The notes: generated by a model from the letters alone, not told the origin. A DNA stretch of 64,000 nucleotides from Helianthus annuus (GCF_002127325.2 NC_035449.2:143398414-143462413); one strand, 5' to 3'. Shown: positions 1-10,300, counted from the stretch's first letter. Translations and numbers: made by a program.

Positions 1-1
1 T

Positions 2-1984
2 ATCATTTCACGACTTCCGCCCCCCACCTCTGTTAGAGCGATACGGAGCTTTCTCGGTCATGCCGGGTTCTATCGGCGATTCATTAAAGATTTTTCAAAA
101 ATCGCCAGACCCATGACCCGTTTGTTGGAGAAAGACGCTCCGTTCATATTCGGAAATGATTGCTTGAGAGCCTTTGACCTTCTCAAGCAAAAGTTGATTG
201 AGGCCCCTATTTTAGTTGCACCGGACTGGAGTTTGCCGTTTGAGATTATGTGCGACGCGAGTGATTACGCTATAGGGGCCGTTCTTGGCCAAAAGAGAGA
301 AAAGCACTTTCACCCGATCTATTATGCGAGCAAAACTCTTCACGACGCTCAGGAGCATTATACCATGACAGAAAAAGAGCTCTTGGCAGTCGTTTTCGCA
401 TTTGACAAATTTAGATCATACTTGGTGCTTTCGAAAACCGTTGTATATACTGATCACGCTGCCATCCGATATCTCTTCAGCAAACAGGACGCTAAGCCAC
501 GTCTGATCAGGTGGATCTTGTTGCTGCAAGAGTTCGATATCGAAATTCAAGATAAAAAGGGTGCGTTGAATTTAGCAGCTGACCATCTATCTCGGTTAGA
601 GCATGGAGACATCGTGGACGCGCGTTGGGATTCCATAAATGACAACTTCCCACACGAGTCTTTGATGAGTGTTGAGATATGCGATGAGTCGCCATGGTTC
701 GCTGACCTTGCGAACTACCTTGCTTGCGGGATTCTGATTAAAGGGTTGACTCACCAGCAAAAGAGGAAATTCTTTTCGGATGTCAAGCACTACATTTGGG
801 ATGACCCTTACTTGTTTCGGGTTGGTGCTGATCAGGTGATCAGGAGATGTGTTTCAGGGAAGGAGGCGACCGATATTCTGCGCCATTTTCACGAGGGACC
901 TACCGGAGGCCACCATGGAGCCAACTTTACCGCCAAGAAAGTGTTGGATTCCGGGTTTTATTAGCCGACTATATTTCGTGATGCGCAGAGTTGGGTTAGA
1001 GCGTGCGATGCTTGCCAGAGGGCGACAAATATATCGGCACGTGATGAAATGCCTCAGAACTGGATTCAGGTTTGTGAAGTCTTTGATATCTGGGGGATAG
1101 ACTTCATGGGACCATTTCCCCCCTTACGAGGTAATAAGTACATCCTGGTCGCGGTTGACTATGTATCGAAGTGGGCGGAGGCACAGGCCTTACCCACCAA
1201 TGATGCCAGGGTGGTCGTGAGATTTTTGAAAAGCTTATTTGCCCGGTTCGGCGCTCCGAAAGCGCTTATCAGTGACAGAGGGACGCATTTTTGCAATACT
1301 CAGCTCGAGAGAGCTTTGTCCCGTTACGGTGTGCATCACTGTCTATCCACGCCCTATCATCCACAGACAAGCGGGCAGGTGGAAGTCACGAACCAGGGGC
1401 TGAAAAGAATCCTTGAGCGGTCGGTAGGTGCAAACCGCAAGGATTGGTCGGATAAGCTTGATGAAGCGTTGTGGGCTTTCCGTACGGCTTACAAGACGCC
1501 AATTGGGACTACTCCCTTTAGGCTTGTATACGGAAAGGCATGCCATTTACCGGTTGAGTTGGAGCATAAAGCGATGTGGGCGCTAAAAACCGCAAATCTG
1601 GACCTAAAAGTCGGAGGTGAAGCCCGATTTCTCCAGATTCATGAGTTGGAAGAGTTGCGACAACGCGCTTATGAGAGCTCGATGTTGTACAAAGAGCGCA
1701 CGAAGAGATTGCACGATAAACGCTTGAAGGACCACAAAGAATTCCAAGCGGGCGATCTTGTTCTTCTTTACAACTCGCGGTTGCGCTTATTTCCCGGGAA
1801 GCTTCATTCACGTTGGACAGGCCCATACACGGTTAAAGAGGTATTTCCGTATGGGACTGTTGCAATAGAGAACGTGGACGGCGTTATTTTCAAAGTAAAT
1901 GGGCATCACTTGAAGTTGTACATTGTCGGGCCGACAGAGTCGGTGATGGAGGTCATTGAACTCCAAACCCCGCACACATCATAA
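2..1984 (+). pseudogene. pol: Athila pol: RT tail, RNase H and integrase, with one in-frame stop
   Basis: The frame is open from the left edge and resumes unshifted after a single TAG at 962-964. The first codons match the end of gypsy reverse transcriptase ([19 protein letters not shown]). RNase H follows with [14 protein letters not shown], the [13 protein letters not shown] block and [10 protein letters not shown]. Integrase has an HHCC zinc-binding end, with HH near codon 300 and CDAC just after the stop, then the catalytic core with [16 protein letters not shown] and the [13 protein letters not shown] block. The C-terminal part ([18 protein letters not shown]) has no chromodomain, as expected for Athila. 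The product would copy and insert the element. The stop lies between the integrase zinc finger and core, so this copy is dead. Confidence 0.92.
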
Positions 1985-2000
1985 GTGTGGGGAGGAGAGA

Positions 2001-2206
2001 GTCTACGCTGCTGACTCGTGGATCAAAAATGCAGCAAGAGCGTATTTTGCGCTTTAGGGGTAGTATCGTCATTTAGGATTTATTTTTCTAGTTTTAGCTT
2101 GGAGTCTTTCTATCGACTCGTCGACAAAAATTTAGCATGAGTCTACGGTACTGACTCGCCGACAAAAATGTAGCAAGAGCGTCTTTGGCGCTATAGGGGC
2201 AAAATT
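2001..2206 (+). repeat. Imperfect direct repeat after pol
   Basis: Two related blocks of about 70 bases, 2001-2068 and 2139-2206, each start GAGTCTACG, run through ACTCG and CAAAAATG, then GCAAGAGCGT and a GGCGCT-like end. Each also holds a small inverted repeat GAGTC...GACTC. Nothing coding is seen here. This is the non-coding spacer between pol and the env-like gene; 2207-2400 shows nothing recognisable. Confidence 0.6.
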
Positions 2207-2410
2207 GTCCGTTTTTATGTTTTTATAGCTTTAGCGTAATTTAGGTTAGTTAGGTAGTTTCCGTTAGTTTGTACAGTTTCTATACGTGCCGAGCGAAGGT
2301 TCTATGTTGCAATATTGTTAGAACAGTAGGCGTGTTGAAAAAATGGCGAAAAACGGCCAAAACAGTTGCTGGAAATGGATTTTGCAGAAAAATCCTGATC
2401 TGCAGCTGAT

Positions 2411-3121
2411 GCACGACCGTGCCAGGATTCGCACGACCGTGCATTTCCGAGATGCTGGCACGGTGGATCGCACCCTCGGTGCATCACCGAGAAAAATGAA
2501 AGTCGTCGGATTCGCACGACCGTGCCAAAAGGCGAACGACCGTGCATCAGGCGGAGGGCATTTTTGTCATTTTGCACATTATATATACCCTCATCTGCTG
2601 CAAAATCCCTCATTCGCGAACCCTAGCAATTGCAGCCGTTCCAGAGCGGTTTTTACACCAAATCGCACGGTTTTTCGCACGATCTCGCACCCAACTTCGC
2701 ACGGTACGTCTCTAGTGTTAGATTTCTTGTTTTCTTACTTTCTAGGTTAGATTTCTTCCGATTCTTCAAGGAAATTTTTATGGTTCTCTTCATAAACAAA
2801 TCGAAACCCTAACCCTTGTTGAATCGAAGTATCGTGAACACCCGGTTGACTTTCAGACCCCTGTTGACCCAATACTTGTTAAACTTTGGCAAAAATCAGG
2901 TTGTTCTAAGTACAGGGGTTGAAATCTGCAGACACTGTGTCGCACGGACGTTCCTTAGATGGAACGATTGTGCAATTCCGGCTTGTTCATGATATCTGCT
3001 ATTGTTCGGTGTTGCACGGTGGTGCCACAGATCGCACGCCGTGCAGTTCCGACAATCTCTGGGCTTGGTCTGTTAGTTCTCGGAGACGCACGACCATGCG
3101 TCTCGAAGAACGATCGTGCCA
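2411..3121 (+). repeat. Paired short palindromes around core CACGACCGTG
   Basis: Six pairs of GC-rich inverted repeats lie at about 2411-2442, 2456-2486, 2513-2547, 2941-2976, 3012-3048 and 3086-3121. The clearest arms are GCACG and CGTGC around two central bases, or the reverse order GCACGGTCGTGC. Members of a pair start roughly 20 bases apart. They fill the intergenic part of the Athila element upstream of its env-like gene and recur in its LTR (6476-6833). No function is known to me. Confidence 0.75.
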
Positions 3122-3202
3122 TTTGCCCAGTTCAGTTGGACAGAAGCTTCATAATTTGCTGCTCGGCTGTTTTCAATTCAATTTTCTCCTGTTTCTGTCT
3201 TT

Positions 3203-3224
3203 CTAACAATGTTCCCCATTACAG
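3203..3224 (+). promoter_or_regulatory. Candidate 3' splice site just before the env-like start codon
   Basis: A pyrimidine-rich stretch (from 3181) is followed by a branch-point-like CTAAC at 3203-3207 and by ...TTACAG ending at 3224; the env-like ATG begins at the next base. This is the layout expected if the env-like gene is expressed from a spliced subgenomic RNA. The donor site would lie upstream and was not identified. Confidence 0.5.
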
Positions 3225-4553
3225 ATGAATCATCCCTTCCTACAGTTCGATCCCAACGACGAGCGTGAAGCTTTATGCATTCCAAAAAGAGACGCATTAT
3301 GGGCCCGGAGGGGGCAGTTCGGAATCCCTAGATGGCTGGATTGGGAAGTAATGCAAGAACTCAATCAGTATGACCGTTTAGAAAACATGATGAGTCGTCC
3401 ACTTACAAATCTGGTCGGTTGCAACCGACTCGTTTACAGGGAGCTGACCATAGAGTTCTTTGCATCATATGCCTACGAAAAGCCGGCTGCTGCTCGACGA
3501 CCCAAATTCCGCCACAAGGAGCGGGCAGCTTTCAGATTATGTAGTCGATGGCACAGGTGGTCGGTTGGTCGTTTGGGTAGGAGGCTCGGGATTTACACTA
3601 GAGAAGACATGGATGATCCCGATGTCTTCACAGAGCAGTTCACCTTCCCTTCTGATGCAGCACGGGATGCGTTTTGGGCTGCAAATGCCGTTGGGGACCC
3701 ATACAACCCGAGGATGTCAAAGGCCTCACGACTTAGAGACCCTCTGGTGCGAGTGATGCACCATGTGATTAGCCACACTATATGCGGTCGCATGGACAGT
3801 CTTGGTAACTAACCAACACAAGATTTGATTTTTCTATACGCATTGGTAGAGAAGGCACCCATCAACTTAGCGGCGCGAATGGCTGAATACTTTGTGAAGT
3901 GCTCATGGAGGACTTCTAACAGTCAGATACATGGCGGTCAGTATGTGACCGAAATTGCGTACAACGAACACCTTATGACTGAGGAGGTACTTCAGGGTCT
4001 CACTCTGATAACCGAGGGGGTTCATGTTGACATCAGGTCACTGAAGGCGATGGGGGTAATTGTTGAGACTGATCACGGGGATAGGTTGAGGGGGCTCAAC
4101 AACGAGGTCTGGGACCCGTTGCCCCCACTCCCAACAGAGGAAGAGGAAGAGGATGTAGAGATGCAGGAGCAGCACGGACCACACACACCACCACACCACA
4201 CACCGCCACACCAGCCGCAGCACCATGAGTACTACCAGCATCAGGATTGGCCTGAGTTTTATCAGCAGTTCCAGCAGATGCGTGTTACGCAGGAACAGCA
4301 TGGTACGTACATCGACCAGATTAGGACTAGCCAGGACCAGATCCGGGCTAGTCAGGATCAGCTCAGGGCCACGCAGGATCAGCTGAGGCATAGCCAGGAG
4401 AGCTTATACCAGGGGGTGAGTGCCGGATTTTCGTACCTATTCGGGGAGATGCACCATGCATATCCCGACTACTTTCAGCACCCTCCACAGTTCCCACCGT
4501 GGAACCCCACCTGGTTATGGTGGTGCGGGCCCATCCTTCACGAGAGACGATGA
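3225..4553 (+). pseudogene. Athila env-like (third ORF) protein, one in-frame stop
   Basis: One frame runs from ATG 3225 to 4553, broken only by TAA at 3810-3812, about 443 codons in all. The N-terminal half is globular and resembles the plant-transposon protein found 3' of pol in Athila elements. Then come an acidic EEEEEDVEMQE stretch, a His/Pro/Gln-rich tract, and near codons 350-395 a heptad repeat with units such as SQDQIRA, SQDQLRA and TQDQLRH. That repeat predicts a coiled coil. I see no convincing signal peptide or membrane span in this frame. The name env-like rests on position only; membrane fusion activity is not shown. The TAA makes this copy a pseudogene. Confidence 0.75.
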
Positions 4554-4581
4554 CGGTGACGACGAGTAGGAGTTGGTGGTG

Positions 4582-4959
4582 ATGTTAGTTGGTGGTTTTT
4601 ATTATTATTTTAGTACTTGTCATTTCGGGTGTTCTTTTTGCTTAGTATGTCGAACACCCTCGGATTGTATTGTATTTTCAAACACTTTACTTTCTATCTT
4701 GTCGTTATTTGGATTGGTAGTATTTATGTACATTATGGTTTATTTGTGTTTATTCTGTTACTGTTCTGTTTTGCTGTACCATATGACATACTTGCAGATT
4801 TTGGCTATCAAGTCTTTGACCGGAGCATATGACAGACACAGCTTTGGAAGTCTCGATTCATCAGATATCATCTTGAGGGGAGTACTATTATCCTTTTTCT
4901 CTATATTTCGGGTTTCGCATTGGGGACAATGCGAAGTTCAAGTGTGGGGAGGGGGTTAA
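4582..4959 (+). CDS. Small hydrophobic reading frame after the env-like gene (doubtful)
   Basis: About 126 codons starting 28 bases after the env-like stop, in another frame. The translation is rich in Leu, Phe, Tyr, Val and Cys, with two or three stretches that could span a membrane (around LLSILSLFGLVVFMYIMVYL). It runs into the upstream hairpin and purine tract. T-rich DNA gives hydrophobic translations by chance, so this may not be a gene. If real, it could be a membrane part of the env-like protein reached by frameshift or splicing. Confidence 0.25.
   Translation: MLVGGFYYYFSTCHFGCSFCLVCRTPSDCIVFSNTLLSILSLFGLVVFMYIMVYLCLFCYCSVLLYHMTYLQILAIKSLTGAYDRHSFGSLDSSDIILRGVLLSFFSIFRVSHWGQCEVQVWGGG
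4915..4955 (+). promoter_or_regulatory. Upstream stem-loop plus purine tract (second PPT-like site)
   Basis: A perfect 7-bp stem TCGCATT/AATGCGA with loop GGGGAC (4915-4934) is followed at once by AGTTCAAGTGTGGGGAGGGGG. The same layout is seen directly before the 3' LTR at 6224-6262. It may be a second plus-strand primer site or another RNA signal; no LTR follows here. Confidence 0.7.
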
Positions 4960-6223
4960 CTTTGTTAACTTTGTTTGTCCTCATATATCCTCATATATAT
5001 ATATATAAAAAACTCAGAAAAATCATTCAAAAATACCTGTATTTTGTATATATTTTAGTAAATAAACCGGTTGGTTGTGTTTTAGAAAGCTTCGGACTTG
5101 ATAAAAACTCGACAAGCAAAATATTTTTGAAAAAGGAAACCGGAAAGCGTGACAAACAAAGAAAGACTTACATGATAGTTTTCACACTTTTACCCATTCC
5201 ATCCGTTATGTGAGCATATTTGAGCCTATTGTTATATATTTGTTCATTTCGGATATAGGAGTGAGCCGGATGTTATGTGTAATATAGAACTTGTCACTAG
5301 TATGCTTGTTAAAACCATGAACTTGTGGATTTGTGTAAAAGTGATAGAGGCACTTAGATTACCCCTTTGTTGTAAACCTTGTTCTTTGTGTTGTGCTCCC
5401 CGTTCACCTTATATTACCCTTTAGGATTAACCATGTCGAGCCTTCCCGTTTACCTTTGTTTACCCACATTATCGCCCACTTAGCCAAATTTAGCCTTTGT
5501 ATGTTTTAAACCCTTTTTAGTGTTGAAACTCGGACAAAATAATCGTTTAACTAGCGTTTTTTTCAGTTTATTGTATAGTTTGTTTTCTAAAAAAAAAACA
5601 AAACAAAAAAAACCACAGAAAATAAAACACCCTAAAATAGGGTGAAGTTGATAAAATCGAGCAATTTTGAACACTTAAATGTTAAAATTTTCGTTGATAA
5701 GCTCGATTGCGCAATAGTCGCCTTTTTAAGGCATTTGTATGTATAGTTGTATACGTTGTTGCTAGTTAAACGCTACTACCGAGTTTTAATCATTTTCGCC
5801 ACTTTATATGTCTACTTCCATACCCTTCGCCCAAGCCTAACGTTACAACCCGTAAAGACCTCTTGATTTACACTTATTTGTATGTTAGTTGGTGGAGACG
5901 AGATCTTATGACAAGCTTATGATATTGCATGTTTCATTGACGAGGCATTGAGTGTTTGCACATACACATTATATGTATGTTTCATAAATAAAACCGAGTG
6001 TGTGTGAACATTGTGAGTCGCGTGAAGATTAACATGTTGAGTCGATTAAATGTGAAGTCACGGCTTTTTGGTTGTCGCTTTATAATTGCATATGCTTGTT
6101 GGGTTTGAGTCTTTTGATGTTGTCTTTCGACAAACCGGCTAACCGTTTATAGTAGTTTTCAATAAAATAGTGTGTAAATTATCGTTCTTGTTTGCTTCCG
6201 TCTTTTATTGCTTTTTAGTTCAG
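4956..6223 (+). other. Non-coding 3' region of the Athila element
   Basis: About 1.27 kb, AT-rich, without a credible gene. It has a short TA run near 4987-5007 and A/T homopolymers near 5588-5610. It separates the two stem-loop/PPT sites. Confidence 0.6.
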
Positions 6224-6262
6224 CTTGCTTGAGGACAAGCAAGGTTCAAGTGTGGGGAGATT
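6224..6262 (+). promoter_or_regulatory. Stem-loop and polypurine tract before the 3' LTR
   Basis: Perfect 7-bp stem CTTGCTT/AAGCAAG with loop GAGGAC (6224-6243), then GTTCAAGTGTGGGGAGATT up to the LTR. The purine run is the expected plus-strand primer. Hairpin end to LTR start is 19 bases. Confidence 0.85.
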
Positions 6263-8152
6263 TGATATTCGCTAATTTACACATATTTTAGTCCCCCGTT
6301 TTACCCCTATTTTATGCGTTTTCGGCCGTAAAACCGTCATTCGGATACTTAATTATCTACATCTTTGTTTACAGGCCTAAAACAGCATACCAGACAAGAT
6401 GATAGCAAAAACGAGGACTTTCCGGACAAAACGATGAAGCTGCGAAGATTCTGTGAAGAAAACTGACCTGGGCGTTTGGAACGGTCATGCGACCTCATGC
6501 ACGACCGTGCATATCAGGTAATCCTGAATGACCCGGCAGTGAACGAGGCGTGCAACTCCGCGTGCAAGGCATTGAAGGCCAACCCGAAAAGGCACGGTCG
6601 TGCCGTATGCGGAACGATCGTGCGGATCCGACGTTCAAACAGGACCTCGGAACTGAACGACCGAAAGACAAGGCGTGCAACTGGATTTCGGTGAGGAACG
6701 ACCGTGCCAACTGAAGAACGCCCGTGCGTGTCCGAAGACCAGTCAACGATCTGTGACGTCATGCAGTATGGTGGACCACCACCAATAATTGCTTAAAGTG
6801 CACGGTCGTGCGATCGGAAGAACGACCGTGCAACATGGAAAAAGCATAAAAACAGAACAGAACTATTCTATTCGCAACTCTGGAATTTTGGAGAGCTTTG
6901 CCGACGATTTTGAGGCTCCGAAGGCTTCTGCTTTCACTCGGATTCAAGCCACATTGCCCGGTTTTGCTCATTTACTATCCGGATTCTTAATCTTGTGCTT
7001 GTTTATGGTTGGGTTTTCTAATCTTTCCATGTTTTTGTTAATCTTTCAAGCATTTAGATTAATATTTATGTATTATTGTAGCCTTTGGGCAAAAACACAA
7101 CAATCCCTTGCTTGATTATAACCATTAGTATGTTAATCTATGTTTGTAATGAAACTTTGAAGTATTTTCTATGATTATCTTTGATGATTAGTTTGCAACC
7201 TTGTTATTGATATTGATTTCTTGATTATAAGTAATTGTGTTGGATGATTGGTGCTTGGTTAGGTAAGATAGTTGAAAAATGAAGCTTATTTAATCATGTA
7301 TTAGTAAACTTTTAATTTGGTTAACTAGCTTAACTTGGTTAAAATGTGGGCACCATGATACTCTAACGGGTTAGTGGTTTAATAAAATGTAATTATTGTT
7401 AATCAAGAAAGCTTGCCTTCACGGAAGGACTCTAACGGGTTAGATGGTGTTGTTATGAATTCTTGCCATGATTTGTTAGCTTAGTTAGTAGTTTCGGCCA
7501 AAATTGCTATCTTGGTGAACTTATGCGTAAGATTTGTAAAATGAACTCGGTTGTGATTTAATCTAGTTTATGCTTGTCTCGGTGGTTGCATTGTGTTTAT
7601 CGGTGTTGCTTTCCTTGATTAAGTGAGGTTAGAAAACTCCTAACGGATGACTAACTTATTTTTAGGAGATTTTCATAGACATTTATCAATTACACGTTAA
7701 AGAACAATTTTAGGTGGTTAAAGTGTGTTTATCGTTTTAACTTTCCGAATGATTGTCATGTTAGGATTCCCGAAAGGGATACTAATTGTCTCGAAATGGA
7801 AAATTGACCGAATGCTTCTAGTGCCAAAACTGACTTAGTTGACATGCTGTGGTTGTGTATTAAGCAAGGCTATTAATATATAATTTACTATGTTTTATAA
7901 GTTTTTATTTATGCTTACTTTAGTTTAGTTAAAACCAAGACAATTTATGTTTTTACCGGTAATTTAGTGGCAAAGGTCTAGTACTATTTCTCCGCCCATT
8001 TCCGTGGATCGATACTTGGTTCTTACCGATACTTTACTACATATATGACGGGGTACACTTGCCCTTTCGTGTGTGTTTTGATGTAAAAGTAATAATCACT
8101 TTTATAAATTTAAAACCAATTCGTGTGTAATTTCATTGTAAAAATATGTACA
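6263..8152 (+). repeat. Athila 3' LTR
   Basis: Starts TGATATTCGC directly after the PPT and ends near TGTACA, about 1.89 kb. It carries four palindrome pairs (about 6476-6512, 6591-6624, 6693-6729, 6798-6833) of the same CACGACCGTG type seen before the env-like gene. The last 200 bases (TACACTTGCCC, GTGTGTTT) resemble the matching part of the LTRs at 8581 and 14179 read on -, which supports one lineage. The partner LTR is outside the window, so no age or target duplication can be read. Confidence 0.8.
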
Positions 8153-8159
8153 GTCGCGC

Positions 8160-8580
8160 ACGTACCAGAAGGTTTGAAGGGCTTAGAATGTAAACTAATA
8201 CTGAAAGCGGATGAAGTAATGTACTTCATGAACCGAGTCTAGGTTCCGCTTAAAGGTAATCTCCGTGAATTGGTTATGAACAAAGCTCATAAATCCAAGT
8301 ATTCCATTCACCCAAGTTCTACCAAGATGTATCAGGACATCAAGGAGTTTTACTGGTGGCCGAAGATGAAGAGAGACACTGCGGCCTATGTGAGTAAATG
8401 TCTGACATGCTCTAGGATTAAAGCTGAGCATCAGAAGCCGTCTAGGCTTCTACAGCAACCGGAGAACCCTAAGTGGAAATGGGAACATCTTACGATGGAC
8501 TTTATAACCAAGTTACCACGTACGTCACGTGGACACAATATGATATGGGTAATTGTGGATCGATTGACAAAGTCTGCTCA
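8160..8580 (+). pseudogene. pol: Tekay-type integrase, N-terminal piece
   Basis: The frame reads through the linker before integrase (KADEVMYFMNRV, then TAG at 8242-8244) and into the zinc-binding domain: [19 protein letters not shown], then CLTC. It then enters the catalytic core ([30 protein letters not shown]). It stops where the pol-less Athila-type element inserted; the same frame continues at 15865 after the duplicated GCTCA. Integrase would join element DNA to the host chromosome. Confidence 0.9.
8576..8580 (+). repeat. Target-site duplication GCTCA (left)
   Basis: Five bases GCTCA directly left of the LTR at 8581, repeated directly right of the LTR ending at 15864. This shows a single clean integration into the integrase gene. 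Confidence 0.95.
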
Positions 8581-10259
8581 TGATGCGTGTGTAGTGCGAT
8601 ATATTTTAGATGTATATTTAAGCCCTTTTTACACTTTTAGCCAAGTTTTAAATTTATAAAAACACGATATTTACTAACACTAAACACACATATGGGCAAG
8701 TGCACCCATCGTGGACGTAGTATAGTGTTGGTAAGATACCGAGGTCGTCCAAGGACACAAGAGCTTTTAATACCGGTTTATCCTCAACGTCTAATCAAAT
8801 CAAAAAGTGAGAAAAATGTTTTAAAATAAAAACTAACTAAATGCTGAAAAATAAAATAAAATAAAAACAGATAGACAAGATGAATCACTTGGATCCGACA
8901 CGTGTATTAGTACAACCTTTGATTATTTTCGCACTTTTGCACTTGTTTAAGAGATTATCTTAGTTATTGTAGTAGGCCCCTCTTTTGAAGGCGACGTTAC
9001 CCTCAACCCAGTAGTTTGAGTCAGCAAGGATACAATCCTAAAGGGTCGGATTATTGAAAGATAATGAATTAAGTTATTAATGCAAATTGTGGTAGGCCCC
9101 GCTTTCGGCGGTGACGTTACCCTCAGCTAAGTAGTCTGAGTCAGCAGGGATACAGTCCTAAATAGCCGGGTTATAGTATTAATAGTAGTTAACTTATGAG
9201 GGGGTCAAAGAGTTTGGATACCCGCCATCCAATACCTATGGGCATTGAAGGAGATCCTACTAAATTTGACCCAGGTCCCAAGCAGGACCTCTAAACGCTG
9301 AACAAGGGCAAGACCCTTACCAAACCGTTCCCTTAACCCCCGACCAGGTAGCCAACATACCTCCATATAGACCGTGGAGATATGAATGGTGAAAATCCTT
9401 TATTTTATATAGACAGTAAAATAATGCCAAGACACCACAGACAAACGATAAGGAAAGATCAACATAAGTAACTAGTTATTAAAGTCATTAATACAAAACC
9501 AAATAAAAAGTGCAAAAGATTAAAAATAAAAAGTATTATACTAAACACTTGTCTTCACCAAGTGATGTAAGAGACTTAGGCAAACATGGCCTTGATTGTC
9601 AAGAACTCTTACGATCAATCTTGGATCCCGAGACGACTCACACACTCTATGATGGACAATGGATGATGGTGGTGGATGATGGCGTTATGGTGGTGGTGGG
9701 TGGTGGATGAAGTGTGAGAGAGGTGGTGTGCCAAGGGATGAGATGGAATGAAACCAAGCACTCCTATTTAAAGGCTGAACAGAAGGCTGGGCACGGCCCC
9801 GTGTCCGCTGGACACGCCCCCGTGCCCGTCTGACACTCTCTCTCCTCATTAATTGTAATTCGCAATTACAATTAATGCGCCTGCTGTACTTTCACCACGC
9901 CCCCGTGCCCGCTGGACACGGCCCCGTGGTGGGCAATAGAAGCTTCTATAGGTTTGTCTTTTATGCTGCTTCTTGGGCACGGCCCCGTGCTGGCTGAGCA
10001 CGGGGCGTGTTCAGTCTTCTGCTTTCTCTTCTTTGCCTTGGAGGATGCCGTTGAGGGTCCGGGCAGTCTACTTTTATTCCTTTTCTTGTATTTATGCTAG
10101 AATTAGTTGTCTTTTTGCTTCTTTTGTGAATTTGAGCTCATTTCATCCTGAAAATACAAAAGAAAGACAAAAACACTCTTTTTCCAACAATAGTACTTAA
10201 AAAGGGTTAGTTTTATGCCTTAATTGATGTGATTTGTATGTTGCATTTTACACACATCA
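8581..10259 (-). repeat. 3' LTR of the pol-less Athila-type element
   Basis: On + it starts TGATGCGTGTGTAG and ends TTTACACACATCA; on - it starts TGATGTGTG. It holds a 120-base tandem duplication (units from 8972 and 9092, each with GTAGGCCCC, GACGTTACCCTC and GAGTCAGCA). It also has three palindrome pairs at about 9790-9829, 9894-9938 and 9975-10014. A small frame at 9510-9710 recurs in the other LTR but has no recognisable protein. Confidence 0.95.
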
Positions 10260-10300
10260 AATACCCCCACACTTGAACTTTTGCTTGTCCTCAAGCAAAA
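10260..10300 (-). promoter_or_regulatory. Stem-loop and polypurine tract of the pol-less element
   Basis: Read on -: 8-bp perfect stem TTTTGCTT/AAGCAAAA with loop GAGGAC (10279-10300), then AGTTCAAGTGTGGGGGTAT up to the LTR. Spacing from hairpin to LTR is 19 bases, as in the Athila copy at 6224. Confidence 0.88.

Larger units (their letters stand above)
1..8152 (+). mobile_element. Athila-lineage Ty3/gypsy retrotransposon, 3' part
   Basis: Seen in order on +: end of pol (reverse transcriptase tail, RNase H, integrase), an env-like gene, a long non-coding 3' region, a polypurine tract and a 3' LTR starting TGATATTCGC. An env-like gene after integrase and a PPT of the form AAGTGTGGGGAG are typical of plant Athila elements. 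The 5' LTR, gag, protease and most of reverse transcriptase lie left of the window. The right edge, near a TGTACA just before chromovirus pol sequence, is good to about 10 bases. It interrupts the Tekay-type element that resumes at 8153. In-frame stops in pol and env-like genes make this copy non-functional. Confidence 0.88.

Noticed and set aside
2302..2750. Frames on both strands in the Athila spacer
   Set aside because: They arise from GC-rich palindromes lacking stops and have no conserved domain.
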